Assembly: GCF_905475465.1 (NCBI RefSeq)
Contig: NC_062239.1
Span: forward strand, 7,440,001-7,504,000
Direction of reading: 5' to 3'
Length of the DNA stretch: 64,000 bases
Origin: Pieris napi
Taxonomy: Eukaryota; Arthropoda; Insecta; Lepidoptera; Pieridae
Below the pieces are notes generated by a model that had not been told where the DNA came from, did no database searches, and saw only the letters and a list, made by a program, of their open reading frames with translations. This document shows positions 22,002 to 34,418 of the stretch, one piece after another (position 1 is the first letter of the stretch; each line of letters starts with the position of its first letter). A program made the translations under genes and the position numbers.

Positions 22002-22591
22002 TTGGTTATAAATATGATTTAGTGAAAGTGACTTATGATACGACAAAGACATAGAGTAAACACAAAATATAATGGATATTATTTTCACAATTTACTTTAT
22101 TCGATCAAATATACATTGTATTTTAATATTTACAAACGTTTTCCTCCAAGAATGAAAGTTATTACTCAGGAGTTTTATTTGTTTTTCTGTATTGTTATGT
22201 TGGAGCACCTTATATATTTCAGAGAAGAACTTTATTAGTGTTCAATAGCTTTTCACTTGTATAACTGAATGGTTAACCTTCATGCGTACTTTATAAGCTT
22301 TTGTCTAAGCTTTAAGGGCAAAATTCAGAGTGAAGACTTAGTGTTCGATTCAAAATAAACGTAGATACATATACGCTGATATATAAATGTTAGGTTTTCG
22401 TAGTACTCAAGATTAAATATAAAATAACGTAACCCTCCAGTTCTAAATTCGAATAGTAGCAAATATTTTTTAGTGTTTAACATTGTTAGCTGTACGTTCA
22501 TAAAACAGACAATGTTTTTTGAGGCATCGTGCGTCACGAGAGTGGTGAGTAATGATGTTAAGTGATGTTGATGATGATGAAGACGATGTTA
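22002..22591. other. Stretch with no recognised feature
   Basis: AT-rich, ending in a GATGTTGATGATGATGAAGA imperfect repeat at 22563-22583. Confidence 0.45.
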
Positions 22592-22735
22592 AGTACCACC
22601 ACCGCCCATGAACACTCGCATTGTCAGAAGACATTGCGTTGACTTGGTACGCTATTTCCTTTGGACCCTAAGTCGAATTGGTTCCGAAATACTTCAGTGG
22701 GCAGCTGATTTCATATAGTAGTGATGCGCGGCAAA
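22592..22735 (-). mobile_element. CR1-like fragment, diverged
   Basis: Carries CACCACCGCCCATGAACACT, CCTAAGTCGAATTGGTTCCG, AAATACTTCAGTGGGCAGCT and a GATGCGCGGCAAA block in family order. The A tail is lost and it is 5' truncated near the CGCGGCAAA block. Confidence 0.8.
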
Positions 22736-24046
22736 CACGGTTATTTTAATATAACTCCTACATGTATAAGGCAAAGTATTAAAGGCTACAACACTGTGTA
22801 CCATAACGAACACGTAAGACACATCTAAAAAGCTATAAATCCGCTTAATAGATCTCCAAGCAATGTCAATAGAATCGAATTTGAGAGCGATTGTTCCTAA
22901 CACTCATCACTCATGCATTAGCATTCCTCATTGATATGAGGAGCACGATCGCTTCATAAATCACAGAAATCTCAGTGTTTTCATTACGAGGCCAGACAGT
23001 GGAGTGTCTAGGGAGTGGTAGTAATAACCCATTTGCAAACGGAATTCCGAGGTGCAAAATGAGAGTCTGCAGCCAACTGCCGCATTTGAATAATAACCCG
23101 ATTCGTTAATACAGCCGCAGCTTAATTAAATCAGCTACACGGTTTTTGCTAAGCATGGAACAAAAACGAATAGTCTTCGGCGGCGCCTTCTTCAATTTCA
23201 TGTCTTTTAATAGTGAAATTGCCGAATCTGGATGGTGATAACGGAAAATATTTTTAAGCTTTTTACTTAGACCATGTTAGTATTTAATTTTGATTCTTTT
23301 TGTATTATTGTAGATATATATTATTATTATTATTTTTTTAATTTCATAATATTTTTATTTACAATCAAGTATACTGTATTTACAATTTTCTTAACCTACA
23401 AATTAATAATAAAAATTATTAAAAAGAAAATCAAAACAAATTTAAAAAGTTTGTCCCTGTGCCAGTGTACCCTAAACGCTGGCCGCATTTCCTCGCTGTA
23501 TTGCGATACTAATTCGTTGAACCAGCTCTAGGGTCACCGGTACTATCTACTAGGCCCCAACTTAATAAAAAATAATATAATAATATTGTAGATATTATAA
23601 AAATTAAGATCTCAATATCTACAATAGAGGAGCAATCGCCTTTGGTCACCCGTGACCTCACCCACAATATCCCAATTCGATGTCAGCCTATAAATAGACC
23701 GCTAACGTACAATAAGAGAAACATAATCGGTTTTCCTCTTAACTAAGTGGAACCCGGAAAAATCTTTAACAGTACGTTAAATGTTTTACTATTTCCACAC
23801 AAAAAACTTGTAACAGATTAGCACAAAGTTGTGTCGCGTTGCTTGTTCCGCCAGAGGTCGTTTAAGTGCTGAAACTTTTCTAATTAGAAGGAGAACATTA
23901 ATCTTCCTGACAGCTGCGATTCGGTGACTGGCACTCCGCTGAATTATAGAAATAATTACCTTTAGTATCGAACCTATGTTCATTTCAATATTTAAAGTTT
24001 AGTTGTAGGCCTTGCACACGTGTTATTTTGGAAGTAGCGTGTTCTG
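22736..24046. other. Stretch with no recognised repeat
   Basis: Holds a 12-base inverted repeat, ATTGTAGATATT (23585-23596) with AATATCTACAAT (23614-23625). No gene or family recognised. Confidence 0.4.
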
Positions 24047-24200
24047 CCCTGCGATTCTGTAACTCACTGTTAATCCGTGAGTCCACTACGCAGTAACAGC
24101 GCTCCCTTCGTCACTGACGTAATTTTTGGAATCTCATGGTATTCTGTTAAGAAATTTTACATTACGTCTTGATAAGTGGAGGGAGGTAACCTAGTGAGTT
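24047..24200. mobile_element. CWG-MITE, left part, long-form subfamily
   Basis: Begins CCCTGCGATTCTGTAACTCA after CTG (24044-24046). It continues with TTAATCCGTGAG, GCGCTCCCTTCGTCACTGAC and TTTGGAATCTCATGGTATTC, as in the copy at 28244-28473. The right half and right terminus are absent. Confidence 0.7.
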
Positions 24201-25858
24201 GTTGTCTATTAACATCGTGACAATTGACTCATTTTATTTTATAAAAAGAGTTAATTGTCAAAATTTTCATCATACATAAACAAAATATTTTTAATAAAAC
24301 GAAATAGAGAACAAAATGGTCGACGTTAATTTTATTTCAAAATAAAATTAATAATATTAAAAAAAAGATAAACTGTGAAAATATCTCAAAAATGACTTAT
24401 CTGTAATCTGATGGAAAATAATTAGCAAGAAGGGCCGCTTAAAGGTAAGTTTATTTATTAGTACATCTTAAGTTACGTATTTTGTTTATAACATTAAGAG
24501 TTTATATTTCGTATTTAGCCGACAACTGACCAGCCGTGGTGTATACGAGCGACAGAAACTTAAAAATATTAATTATGTTTCAGCACGAAACAAGGGATAC
24601 CTAACATCTGGATATATTGTACAAAATTTAAGAATATTATCTTAACAAAAAGATTATTATGTCACGCTAAAAGTGATTCTCTCAGCAAATGGTCTAAGGA
24701 TTCAAACTAAACAGGATGGATAGGTATCTTAAATTTTCAAAATATTACTAAAGGTGAATGCCAATGTTTTCAATATTTTGTTGAGTAATTATAAAATAAA
24801 AGGGTACATATCTATAAAGAAGAAAAATTTGTGTATATATATTTATTCATTTAAGTGTAAGTGCAAGTGTTGGTACTTTTTAGATGCCACGAAACTACTA
24901 TTGCAACCTTTTTAAGTGGTTCAGAGGTCAAACACACAACAACAATATTACCTATGTTTTTACTAACACTCTTAAAAACTGAATTCTATTAAAACTATTT
25001 TAGAAATATAATAACTATCATAGTAAATAAATAGGAATAAGCAGTGTCTAGAAAAATAGTTAACAAAGTTTGTTTGTTTGATGGCAAATTTGAAGTCAAA
25101 TGTAATAGGTTAAATCGAAGCGACATTGTATAGAATAATTAAATTGTTAGTTAAAAATGTCAAATATAAAAAATATTTTTAGGTTTTCTAACTTCAAATT
25201 CCATTCATGAAATATAAGAAGTATTAATTTTAATTGATCAAGTTGAATTTAATTTAATTGTTCAGATTTCAGAACACAAGTATAAATAATCATGTTAGGT
25301 ATGTTGGATCAAATATATAAGCTTTCAATTGCTCAAATTCATACCATTTCAAGTGATCAACGTTAATTTTAAATGTTGGAAATGACATTGCCATAACTTA
25401 TTTAATAAACATAGAAGCCATCAAAAGATAGTTAATCTATTTTAGTAGTTATTATATTGTAGTCAGCACTACACTTTAGCACTAAACATACCCTTTATGG
25501 GTCTTGGATTTGTTTCATTAATAAATAATTGTATTTAAGGTACATACTTAGATTTGCTCAAGATTTTTTTTTATTCATAGTACTGAATCAATAACTGTGT
25601 GCGAAATTACTAAGCTTTGTTACCATAAAACTTTAAATAATATTTGGCTTAGTTATAATATTATCAAACATGTTTTTAAGATACTTTACTTAGAAATACA
25701 AAGATATCCCATAAAGTTTTTGTGTGTTTTATGCAAGTTTTTTTATTATTTTCCTTAACTTTACAATAATTAAATTGTTATGCAATATTATTGTGTCAGT
25801 ACAGTGACCTACCACATCTCCCTATTTACAATTTTAACACATAACTATTGTATTACAG
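24201..25858. other. Repeat-poor stretch with a candidate 5' splice site
   Basis: Long AT-rich sequence without recognisable transposable elements. AAAGGTAAGT at 24437-24446 is a strong match to the 5' splice consensus, but it is preceded by only six open codons in the frame of the 25859 candidate. Confidence 0.3.
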
Positions 25859-26085
25859 CCATCAGCGGTAGTTGTCACAAGAATGAGGAAGAAAATGACC
25901 AATTATTGAAATGTTAAGAAGAGATATTAAACCGAGACCACAAATCTATTTTGAATGCAGTTTGGACAACTATGATTTTTATATGAAAAATTGTATTACC
26001 GTGTTTAAGATAATTGTGTACTTCATAATAATTTTTTTTGTATCTAATAATATTGTTATATTAATAAAATGATTAATTAAATCTA
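25859..26085 (+). other. Weak candidate terminal exon
   Basis: A pyrimidine-leaning stretch ends ...TTGTATTACAG at 25858. It is followed by CCATCAGCGGTAGTTGTCAC, which reads ISGSCHKNEEENDQLLKC and then a stop in the one frame that is open. The patch is less AT-rich than its surroundings. AATAAA lies at 26063-26068. This layout fits a last exon with 3' UTR, or a non-coding RNA exon. No upstream coding exon or known family supports it, and such strings also occur by chance. Confidence 0.2.
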
Positions 26086-27340
26086 CCACTTATTTAATGA
26101 CTGCCTATAGAAAACGTAGTAACCGAGTTAAATACATAGCTAAGCCGAAATGAAAAATATATAAGCCATGTTACTTTATAGGTGAATAAAAGAACAATAT
26201 AATAACTTACACATTTAATTTAATGATTATAGTAAACTTTTAACACACTACAAAATAACTTTCAGTAAAACAAACTTAAGTATAATAAAAACTAATTAAA
26301 ACCCAGCCTCACATAGAGCTAATCAATAACATCTACTTTATTTTGTAGACAAATATATTTATTTTAATATATTTTCTAATTAGTTTGTAAAAAGTAATAG
26401 TTATGAATGATAAATTTAAAAAAGCTTAATAAGTACTTAAACCATCATGTATGTAATGATGGTATTTCATACTTGTGTAAAGCAGAATAATGTTTTTATC
26501 CAAAACCTTAATGTTATATCAATATATTTTATAAAAATATAGGAACTGAAATTGTACTGTGTTATCATTTATTATAAATTGAAGGATAAGTAGTCGAAAT
26601 TCAATAATTTGAAAATTTCTGCACTATTGTGTCTTTTTATATCCAGGGGCCTTGTCGTATGATACAAATGTAATATTCTTCTTCTTCAAAGGCAGAATGT
26701 ATTTTTCTATCAGAAATTTTGAACATTTGGGGACCTCTGAAATTATTAGATTTATAATTTTAGTATAGTAGAAAAATACAAATATAGGTATAACAAAATT
26801 TACCTATCTTAACTTATTTATCGTTTTCTGTTCGACTTATCTCTGCTGGAGACAAGACATGATCAAGACTGCATCGAAAAATTGGTTCTAGGATCAAAAT
26901 GATATTTTTAATGCTAAAATAATCAAAATGTTTACCTTAGATCATCTATTTACTAGACTCTTCGTTCATCTCAGTAGCATATTATGTTCTAGGTTTCGTC
27001 AATACCATATAATTTCTTGAGTATTGGAAAAAAGCGATAGTAACCAACGCCGAGAAACCAATTGGTCGTTTCGTGCCTACATTTTCTTCGCCATCTATAG
27101 ATATTATATTAAGTATTTTTTAATGGTTTACATCATTTATTTCTTGAAATAGAGGTTTAAACTTTAAAAGTGGAAACGGGCCTTCTGTAACAATAACAAA
27201 GTTCAATTTCACGAAGCTTAATGTTTATATATATAATTTTTTTCGTAAAATAATGCTGTATTGATAAATATTATTTTATAAACTTACCCCAAGATACATA
27301 TAGATTGTCCTATGTTAGCATATTTTCACATAAAACAAGT
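26086..27340. other. Repeat-poor stretch
   Basis: AT-rich with no gene or repeat family recognised. Confidence 0.4.
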
Positions 27341-27667
27341 TTTAACTTCGCTAAAAATGGCTAACTCACTGGTAAATGACGATTTCAGCGAGGGAAGAGC
27401 AACTTTTAATTTGACGTACAAAATGTACATTTAAGTGAGATGAGATGTCAAATGGTATGTATCAGAATACCAAATACCAACAATTTTGGAGCGTAAGTGT
27501 AGCAGTGCCAAATTTTAGTTCCAAATGTGAACAATCTCATTTGAGCGGCGCTTTTGTCGCGGTTATTGTTTATCAGAATACCAAATTGTAACATGACACC
27601 GAAACGAACGATTTGACAGCAAAAATCAGCGCTGAGGGTGTGTGAAGCGAGTTACAGAATCGCAGGG
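27341..27667. mobile_element. CWG-MITE, long and diverged copy
   Basis: The right terminus GAGTTACAGAATCGCAGGG and the following CTG (27668-27670) are clear. TTGTTTATCAGAATACCAAA and ATTTGAGCG blocks match the family. The left end is uncertain; a GGCTAACTCACT at 27359 may be the degraded left terminus. An internal duplication of the TATCAGAATACCAAAT block is visible (27464 and 27569). Confidence 0.6.
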
Positions 27668-27670
27668 CTG

Positions 27671-28243
27671 ACATTAGTGTGCTCAACAAACTCTTCAGCT
27701 TTATAACATTTGCATAAATTAAAAACACTTAATCAAATGCCCGAAGTATTATCTACATCATAATATATTAACTAGGTCTAATAAATGTATAAATAATATA
27801 AAAGGCAAGTGTGGAAAGCAAGAGTCAGGCTGGTAAACCTGCATGACGTATGTTTCTGGATCAGATTCAGAATGTAGTTGGAAAAGGGTCGGGCCAATAG
27901 CAGACGTAACCGATCAGATATTGTGAGATTGGAAGCGAGAAACCAACGTTAAGATAGTAGCAAGAAGAATTCTGTCGTCTGCCAACCTTTTTGGCAAATC
28001 AATCGTAACTTTTTTAATAAATTAATAAGAACAAACTAACGTGCTTAAATCACATGTTAAAAAAAAGTTTATTTAAAAATTTTTAGACTTTTCTAGACTC
28101 GTACAGCTATCATCTTAACACTTAAGGGGAAAAAACCTCGTTCACGCGTACACAGAAAATAAATTGTAATATAGTTGTTTTTATATCAAATTTCTAATGT
28201 ATTAGAAATAGTTAGATACTTGTTTTACTGTATTACACTGCAG
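27671..28243. other. Stretch with no recognised feature
   Basis: No frame or repeat recognised. Confidence 0.45.
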
Positions 28244-28473
28244 CCGTGTGATTATGTTAATCCGTGAGTTCACCTCACACTAACAACGCTCCCTTCGGCA
28301 CTCACGTCATTTTTGGAATCTCATGGTATTCTCTTAAGCAATTTCACATGACGTCTTGACAAGCGGAGGGAACTTGTACTTTATTGTTTATCAGAATGCC
28401 AAATCGTAAAATGACTGATTTGAGCGCGAAAACCGCTGTGAGAATTCGAAAAGTGAGTTACAGAATCGCAAGG
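28244..28473. mobile_element. CWG-MITE, long-form copy
   Basis: The left part matches 24047-24200 (TTAATCCGTGAG, CAACGCTCCCTTCGGCACTC, TTTGGAATCTCATGGTATTC). The right part matches the complement of the 19544 and 53765 copies (ATCAGAATGCCAAATCGTAA, GATTTGAGCGCGAAAACCGC, AGTGAGTTACAGAATCGCAA). It thus shows that the short copies are deletion derivatives. The bases outside are CAG at the left and CTG at the right, so this copy's target duplication does not match exactly. Confidence 0.75.
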
Positions 28474-29407
28474 CTGATGTCTTAGGCCACATAAACAAAT
28501 GTTATTTCAAGAATCGGCGTACAGTAAATAGACTTTAAAAATTATCTCTCAAGTCTTCCGCCGTTTGTATGAACCTATCTCAAGATGTTATCTCGCTTTC
28601 ATATAAAAATATATTATCAACTCGCTGTGTCAACAGCTATGAATTGTCATTCAAAATCACTGTAGAGAACATTGCAGTTGAAAGAAGCTATCTCCCCTCA
28701 ACGTCCGCTTTTCATCGTTTTTGTTCAAAGGAAGTCTTTTCCTCAAAACAAATTGTTTGTTTTTCAAACGGTTGCCTGCATTGTTCGGTTGTTCTCCATT
28801 ATTTCTTATCTGAAACAAATTGACAATAAATAATAGATTTGTTATCTTTAAGTAAAATTATTATATCAACAACCTTTATAGTAATTTTAACTCTTAAATT
28901 AATGGTATGGAGCCATAACAATAATTTAAGAGTCATAAGCTCATTAACATTATCACACTTTTTCTTTTGTTTTAAATAATGTAAGAAACAAAGTATATAT
29001 ATTAAAACAGTCGAAGTCAAGCAGTCATAGCGAAGTTTTTGAAACAATTTTTGTAAGTAACTAATAACGAAACGATAAAAAACGTTTATGATTAGTTATA
29101 GAAGGGACTCATCCATACTAAAATTATAAAGAGGAAAGATTTAGGGATGCTTACTAATACTTGAATAATCTAACCCAAGTTGTAAAAAAATAAACAAAAA
29201 ACTTCCTTCACGCTGCGAAAACTATTAATGATAGAACAAAATGATGTATTAAAATTTTTCAGGACACATCACTATCTATAAAAAATGTCGCGACAGCATG
29301 TCTCTATCTTTTATAGTTGACGTAACGTCCTTTTATTATTATTTTTTTATTAAAATACCACCGCTAGAAAAGGCTCTTTATTCGTACCTAGGTATTGATC
29401 CTTATCA
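28474..29407. other. Stretch with no recognised feature
   Basis: An 84-codon frame at 28569-28823 resembles no known protein. The remainder is AT-rich. Confidence 0.4.
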
Positions 29408-29556
29408 AAATAAATACCAACGTTTCACATAAGCTACAATTTAATGGCATAACCAAAAAAAAAACATGGTGGATTGGTGTTCTGCTGCCGTTTTTCTTGA
29501 ATAGTTGACTACTATGTAATATAACAAAAATCTTAGCCACAGCAACGCTTGGCCGA
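29408..29556 (+). mobile_element. Helitron group C, 3' part
   Basis: AATACCAACGTTTCACATAA, GCTACAATTTAATGGCATAA and CAGCAACGCTTGGCCG match the last ~150 bases of the complete copy at 42636-42988. The terminal CTAG is lost. Confidence 0.75.
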
Positions 29557-31031
29557 GACATAATAGTAATACATATACCTAATGCTACAACACTTTATGA
29601 AATATTTTCTGCATCAAAGTAAACAAATTGACTTATCATGTACGAGTAGTAGAGAAACCGTATATTTTCTCTTTCTTGACGTTAATTCTTGAGATTAATT
29701 TGAGCTTCCTTTAGATTTAGGTATATTAAAATTTTATAATTTGAAACCGTTACCTTACGGATCATTACAAGGATTTATTAAAAAATACAAAATCTGGCCT
29801 TTAATGTAGCTTACATCTAATATTATCTAGGTAGCGATTATTGGTTTCATCAAACTATAAACGAGTCTAACTATTAGGATTTAAAACTAATTAATGCCAA
29901 CTACAGAGAATCGCCGCAAAGGCTTTGACAGTTTTACATTAATCTAGGATAATCCTTCTGCAACTTTTCTCTATGGAAACTCTATGGTCTAACAAATTTT
30001 GTTTATAATTGTGGGGTATCACGCGTTTACTAATTTACAAAGGACATTTATTATATTTTAATCCTAAAAATCTAATTAAAATTTTACTCTTAAACAAATT
30101 CATAATATCTATTTGCTGTAAATATATAATTATATTATTCATTCATTATATTATACAGCAAATAAATATATAATATTTATTTGCTGTATTATGTTCTCCT
30201 TATTTGTGCGCAATAAGGTGTGAATAAATAAATTATTGAAAAAAATCTTCAGGCGTATTATAAACAATTCATTTGTAACTTGTCAGATAATATTATATTA
30301 TTGTTTATGAGTATAGGATTACCTACGAATGCCAACAGTACCAGTTATAGTGGTCCGATTGCATATCTTATTTTATTTCAACGTGAGTGCTGAAAAATAT
30401 AAATTTATCTAAAAAAAATCGATACACAAACGCACAAAATATTTGACTTGGTGTTACAAAAAATACTATCTTAAATATTACATTAGTACTTCGACTATTT
30501 AAAGCACAGCTTTCAAGTATTAAATAGTCACTGAATTTTTTTATATAATAATTAAACTTACTTTACTCTTGAGATAGTAGAAAAATTGCGAGGTCAAGTA
30601 AAATAAAAATTACTTGAACGAAGGTTCAAGTAATTCTTTGATCTCAATCTACCAATTTCCTTTCGAATCAGCATATAAATTAGATAATGTAGTTTTAGAA
30701 AATATCTCACCGATTCCAGAGCTTATGCAAATTAGTTGAGTTTTTCTTTGTTTTCACAAAAACCGTTTTAACTTGATCCCGGACTAATATTGCGAAGAAA
30801 CTGTTGTTAGTGCTGGAATAGACGCTGTCTGAAAAAGCAATTTAAACTGTTCTACAGTAACATGCTGGAACAAGGTATAAGCTTAATAAAAATCAAGAAT
30901 CTATAACATTTCCACAGCGTCCTTTATCTTTATCATAACCCCCAAAAGAACAAATCTTTGGGCAAATGCTTGATCAACAGTCTGTTCTTAGAGACTCAAA
31001 AGTACTTTTACATTACTCGAAAACAAATTCG
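29557..31031. other. Stretch with small palindromes
   Basis: TATTTGCTGTA-type strings occur three times in both orientations at 30111-30190. AATTACTTGAAC and its complement form a 12-base stem with a GAAG loop at 30608-30635. No gene recognised. Confidence 0.4.
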
Positions 31032-31149
31032 TAAAAGGCCAGCAACGCACTCGCGAGCCCTCTGGCATTGAGAGTGCCCATGGGAGGCGGTACACACTTA
31101 ACATCAGATGAGCCTCCTGACCGATTGCCCCCTGTTCTATAAAAAATAA
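31032..31149 (+). mobile_element. CR1-like non-LTR retrotransposon, 3' end only
   Basis: AAAAGGCCAGCAACGCACTC, GCGAGCCCTCTGGCATTGAG, GAGCCTCCTGACCGATTGCC and an A-rich end match the family. It is 5' truncated, like most copies in this window. Confidence 0.88.
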
Positions 31150-31954
31150 AACGACGGGTTGCACTCCGGGAGTGCCGGCAGAAGTGAAAACTTGAGTATT
31201 AAGGTTGTGCATTTTTGATATTTTGGACGGTTAGGGAATAATTGTGCACGAATTGCTTTAATTATCAGTATAAAAGTACTATCATTTATGTGGTAGAATA
31301 CAATATTTATTTATTGCGCTATCGTACGCAAACATGACAATTTATATTACATTAAATAAGCCGCGCCAGCTGTCTACTCTCCATCCGTCTTACGAATTTT
31401 CGATCAGGTCATGTGTCCTTACGCGAGTTTAAATTTTTTTACCCATTCCAAAAAAAGTATACAAAGCCGCTAAAGAAGTTTTCACTTCAAAAAAAACTCA
31501 GGTATTACACGTTTACAACAAAGTATGCCGAAGCCAATAAAAACAATATTTTTAATTAATAGTTAATTAATATTACATAATATATTATATATAATAATAT
31601 TTATTTATTGATACACGCAAACCTCATTAGGCTATGCGTATAATGTTTTTTCTAAGAACCAAACATTAAGATTAAAATAAAAAATATATGATAATGTCAT
31701 AGGAACATACGAACAAACTAAAATATAAAAATACTTATCGTGTTTATAGAAAATCATATTCTATTAATCTGCTTATAACTTGAACCTTTATAAAATTTAA
31801 AAAGTAGGAAGTACTGTGTGACACAAAGAAAGTCGTACGACGTGTACATAATAAATCTTGTGAGTCAAGTAAATAACTTGACTGTTTGATTTCATTTAGT
31901 GTCGCTTTGACGTTTCAATTTCAGACTTGTGAAACATTTGATACCAGCATTAGT
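31150..31954. other. Stretch with no recognised feature
   Basis: AT-rich sequence before the retrotransposon at 31955. A TATATAATAATATTTATTTATT patch lies near 31590. Confidence 0.45.
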
Positions 31955-31984
31955 TTGCTCTTAACATTGTAGAATTATTATCGC

Positions 31985-34261
31985 GTGGCTGTCTGCCCAT
32001 CCCAAGTGAGTGATCATATGTCTGTTATTATAGGAATCGATCAGACCAAACACCTCAATAATTTAGTTAAAGCCTCCCCTATGATGAGTAAAGCTATAGA
32101 CTACGACCAACTATATAAAGATTTAGCAGGGGTCGATTGGAGCTTTCTATATAACATCAAAAACATAAATGAAACAGTTGATGCTTTTACAAGCGCAATT
32201 TCAAGTGCAATTATTACCAACACAAAAATCATACATAAAATAAATTCTAAAAGTATTAGAAAGCCATGGATAACTCCTGGGTTGCTACGTTGTGTTAGAC
32301 GAAGAGATTATCTGCATATCTTATCAAGAAAACAGCCTAACAACGAACCACTCCTAAAGGAATACACGCAATATCGAAACTTCTGTAATAACATCCTTAA
32401 AAACCTTAAAAATTTACATGAGACTGACACCATCCTTAAGAATAAAGATAATAGTAAAAAATTATGGAAATCTATCAAAAATATATGCCACTTAAACCCA
32501 ACTAAATCCAATTCTAATAAACTTCTTGATCTACAAGAGAACCCTGAAAAATCTCTCGATATTGTTAACGGTTATTTCAGTTCGGTGGGTAATAAACTGG
32601 CTTCCGATATATTGTCTAAGACAAATCAGACTGAACGAGACCTTTGCCATAAAGTTTCGATTACCGCTAACTCGAATTCTTTTCTATTCCTTCCCTGTGA
32701 CGAGCGAGAAGTTACAAAAATTATTAGCTCTCTTAAGCCTAATTCTGCCCCAGGTGATGATAATATTAGTAACCGAGTGGTAATTTCACTAAAAAACATT
32801 ATTGCAGAACCAATTTCTTATATCTGCAATCTCAGTATTGAACAAGGTATCTTCCCTGAATCATGGAAAATAGCCAATATCACACCCATCCATAAATCAG
32901 GCAATAAAATGGAAATTTCAAACTACCGTCCCATTTCTCTACTCCCAACACTCGCTAAAATTACAGAAAAAATCATCAACGTCAGATTACTGAATTATTT
33001 GGAAAAAGAATCTATCCTTGCGAACAATCAATTCGGATTCAGACATAATAGATCTACAGAGGATGCAACCGCTGGATTGGTTGAGACCATAAGTTCCAAA
33101 TTAGATGAAGGACAAAGGTGTATTGGTGTTTTTCTTGATCTAGCCAAAGCTTTTGACACTGTTTCCAGACCACTGCTAATCGAAAAATTAGAAAGACAAG
33201 GAATTCGTGGAAATATCCTCTGTTGGTTTAAGTCCTATCTACTCAATAGAAAGCAGAGGGTTCGAGTTGATGGGCATAGCAGTCAACTGGAAAACGTTTC
33301 ATGTGGTTTGCCCCAGGGAAGTGTTCTTAGTCCAACGCTTTTTTTAGTGTACATTAACGATTTATGTTCACTCGCACTCACTAATGCTAAGCTCTTTTCA
33401 TTCGCTGATGACACAGCTATAGTCTTCTACTCACACTCTTGGGAACAAGCCACACGGTTAGCTCATTTAGGTCTTCGCCAAATCTCTCAATGGCTTTTAG
33501 ATAATCTCCTATCCTTAAATACGTCTAAGACCAAATACATATGTTTTCACATATCGAAATCCAGCAAACCAAACCCTGTTCCGCCTATTAAATTACACTC
33601 ATGTTTGAACCTTCACAGCAACTGCAACTGTCCTCTCCTGGAACCCACTAAAACAACCAAATACCTGGGATTAATTATTGACTCAAGGCTTTGTTGGGGC
33701 CCTCAAATAAACTACCTATGTTCTCGAGTTCGCAAACTTATAAATGTTTTCAAACGACTTAGAAAGCCTGCTGATCCTCATACAATCAAGATAGTGTACA
33801 CTGCATTATGCCAGTCGATATTGTCTTACTGCATATCGGTTTGGGGTGGAGCGGCATTGTCTTCAATGCTGAAAATTGAGCGCACCCAACGTGCCATTCT
33901 TAAGATCTCATATAAGAAACCTTTCCGCTACTCAACTTCAAAATTGTACAATGAAACAAAACTTTTAACTGTGAGACAATTATATTTAATAGCAATATGC
34001 AGACTTTTTTGGAAACAAACACCCACCGCACCGCATCAAACAAAACGCAAACTCATATTTAAGCAACCCAAAACTCGCACTTTCTTCGCCCAACGCTTTT
34101 TCTCCTTCCGAGGCCCTTTCATCTTTAACCACTTCATTAAAAACAAAATTATCACTAACATTTCAAAAATCACACTACATACATTTACTAAACATCTCAA
34201 ACGATATCTTGTTAACCTGTCGTATTCTGATACTGAAAATATTCTTATTGTACAAAAATAG
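31985..34261 (+). CDS. Reverse transcriptase ORF2, N-terminally truncated
   Basis: The protein is 758 residues and carries the RNA-templated DNA synthesis activity of a non-LTR retrotransposon. Residues 9-11 (SDH) are the last conserved motif of an AP-type endonuclease; everything before it is lost. The RT domain spans roughly 240-500, with SAPGDDNI (254-261), NYRPISLLP (313-321), NQFGFR (348-353), FLDLAKAFD with D385 (383-391), GLPQGSVLSP (441-450) and FADD with D475 and D476 (473-476). TKYLGL (558-563) and a long C-terminal region follow. All catalytic aspartates are present. The start used here is GTG within truncated sequence, so the true N terminus is missing. Without endonuclease it should not be autonomous. 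The motif style fits the Jockey/CR1/L2 side of non-LTR elements; the clade is not settled. Confidence 0.93.
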   Translation: MAVCPSQVSDHMSVIIGIDQTKHLNNLVKASPMMSKAIDYDQLYKDLAGVDWSFLYNIKNINETVDAFTSAISSAIITNTKIIHKINSKSIRKPWITPGLLRCVRRRDYLHILSRKQPNNEPLLKEYTQYRNFCNNILKNLKNLHETDTILKNKDNSKKLWKSIKNICHLNPTKSNSNKLLDLQENPEKSLDIVNGYFSSVGNKLASDILSKTNQTERDLCHKVSITANSNSFLFLPCDEREVTKIISSLKPNSAPGDDNISNRVVISLKNIIAEPISYICNLSIEQGIFPESWKIANITPIHKSGNKMEISNYRPISLLPTLAKITEKIINVRLLNYLEKESILANNQFGFRHNRSTEDATAGLVETISSKLDEGQRCIGVFLDLAKAFDTVSRPLLIEKLERQGIRGNILCWFKSYLLNRKQRVRVDGHSSQLENVSCGLPQGSVLSPTLFLVYINDLCSLALTNAKLFSFADDTAIVFYSHSWEQATRLAHLGLRQISQWLLDNLLSLNTSKTKYICFHISKSSKPNPVPPIKLHSCLNLHSNCNCPLLEPTKTTKYLGLIIDSRLCWGPQINYLCSRVRKLINVFKRLRKPADPHTIKIVYTALCQSILSYCISVWGGAALSSMLKIERTQRAILKISYKKPFRYSTSKLYNETKLLTVRQLYLIAICRLFWKQTPTAPHQTKRKLIFKQPKTRTFFAQRFFSFRGPFIFNHFIKNKIITNISKITLHTFTKHLKRYLVNLSYSDTENILIVQK

Positions 34262-34418
34262 TTTTAATATAAATTGTGTAGAAATAATTAATATAACTTA
34301 TAAAATACTGTTTTCATGTCAAAAGGAAGAGACTGGCTGCCCACAACACAGGGAATCCTAGTGTGGGGGCCAGTGCACTTTACTTTATCTAAATATCTTG
34401 TATAATGTGCATAATAAA

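Noticed and set aside
28569..28823. 84-codon frame as a small secreted protein
   Set aside because: No signal peptide pattern, no conserved cysteines in a plausible spacing and no transcript signals.
30111..30190. CRISPR-like spaced repeats of TTTGCTGTA
   Set aside because: Only three very short AT-rich strings in mixed orientation; this is a simple palindromic patch in a eukaryotic genome.
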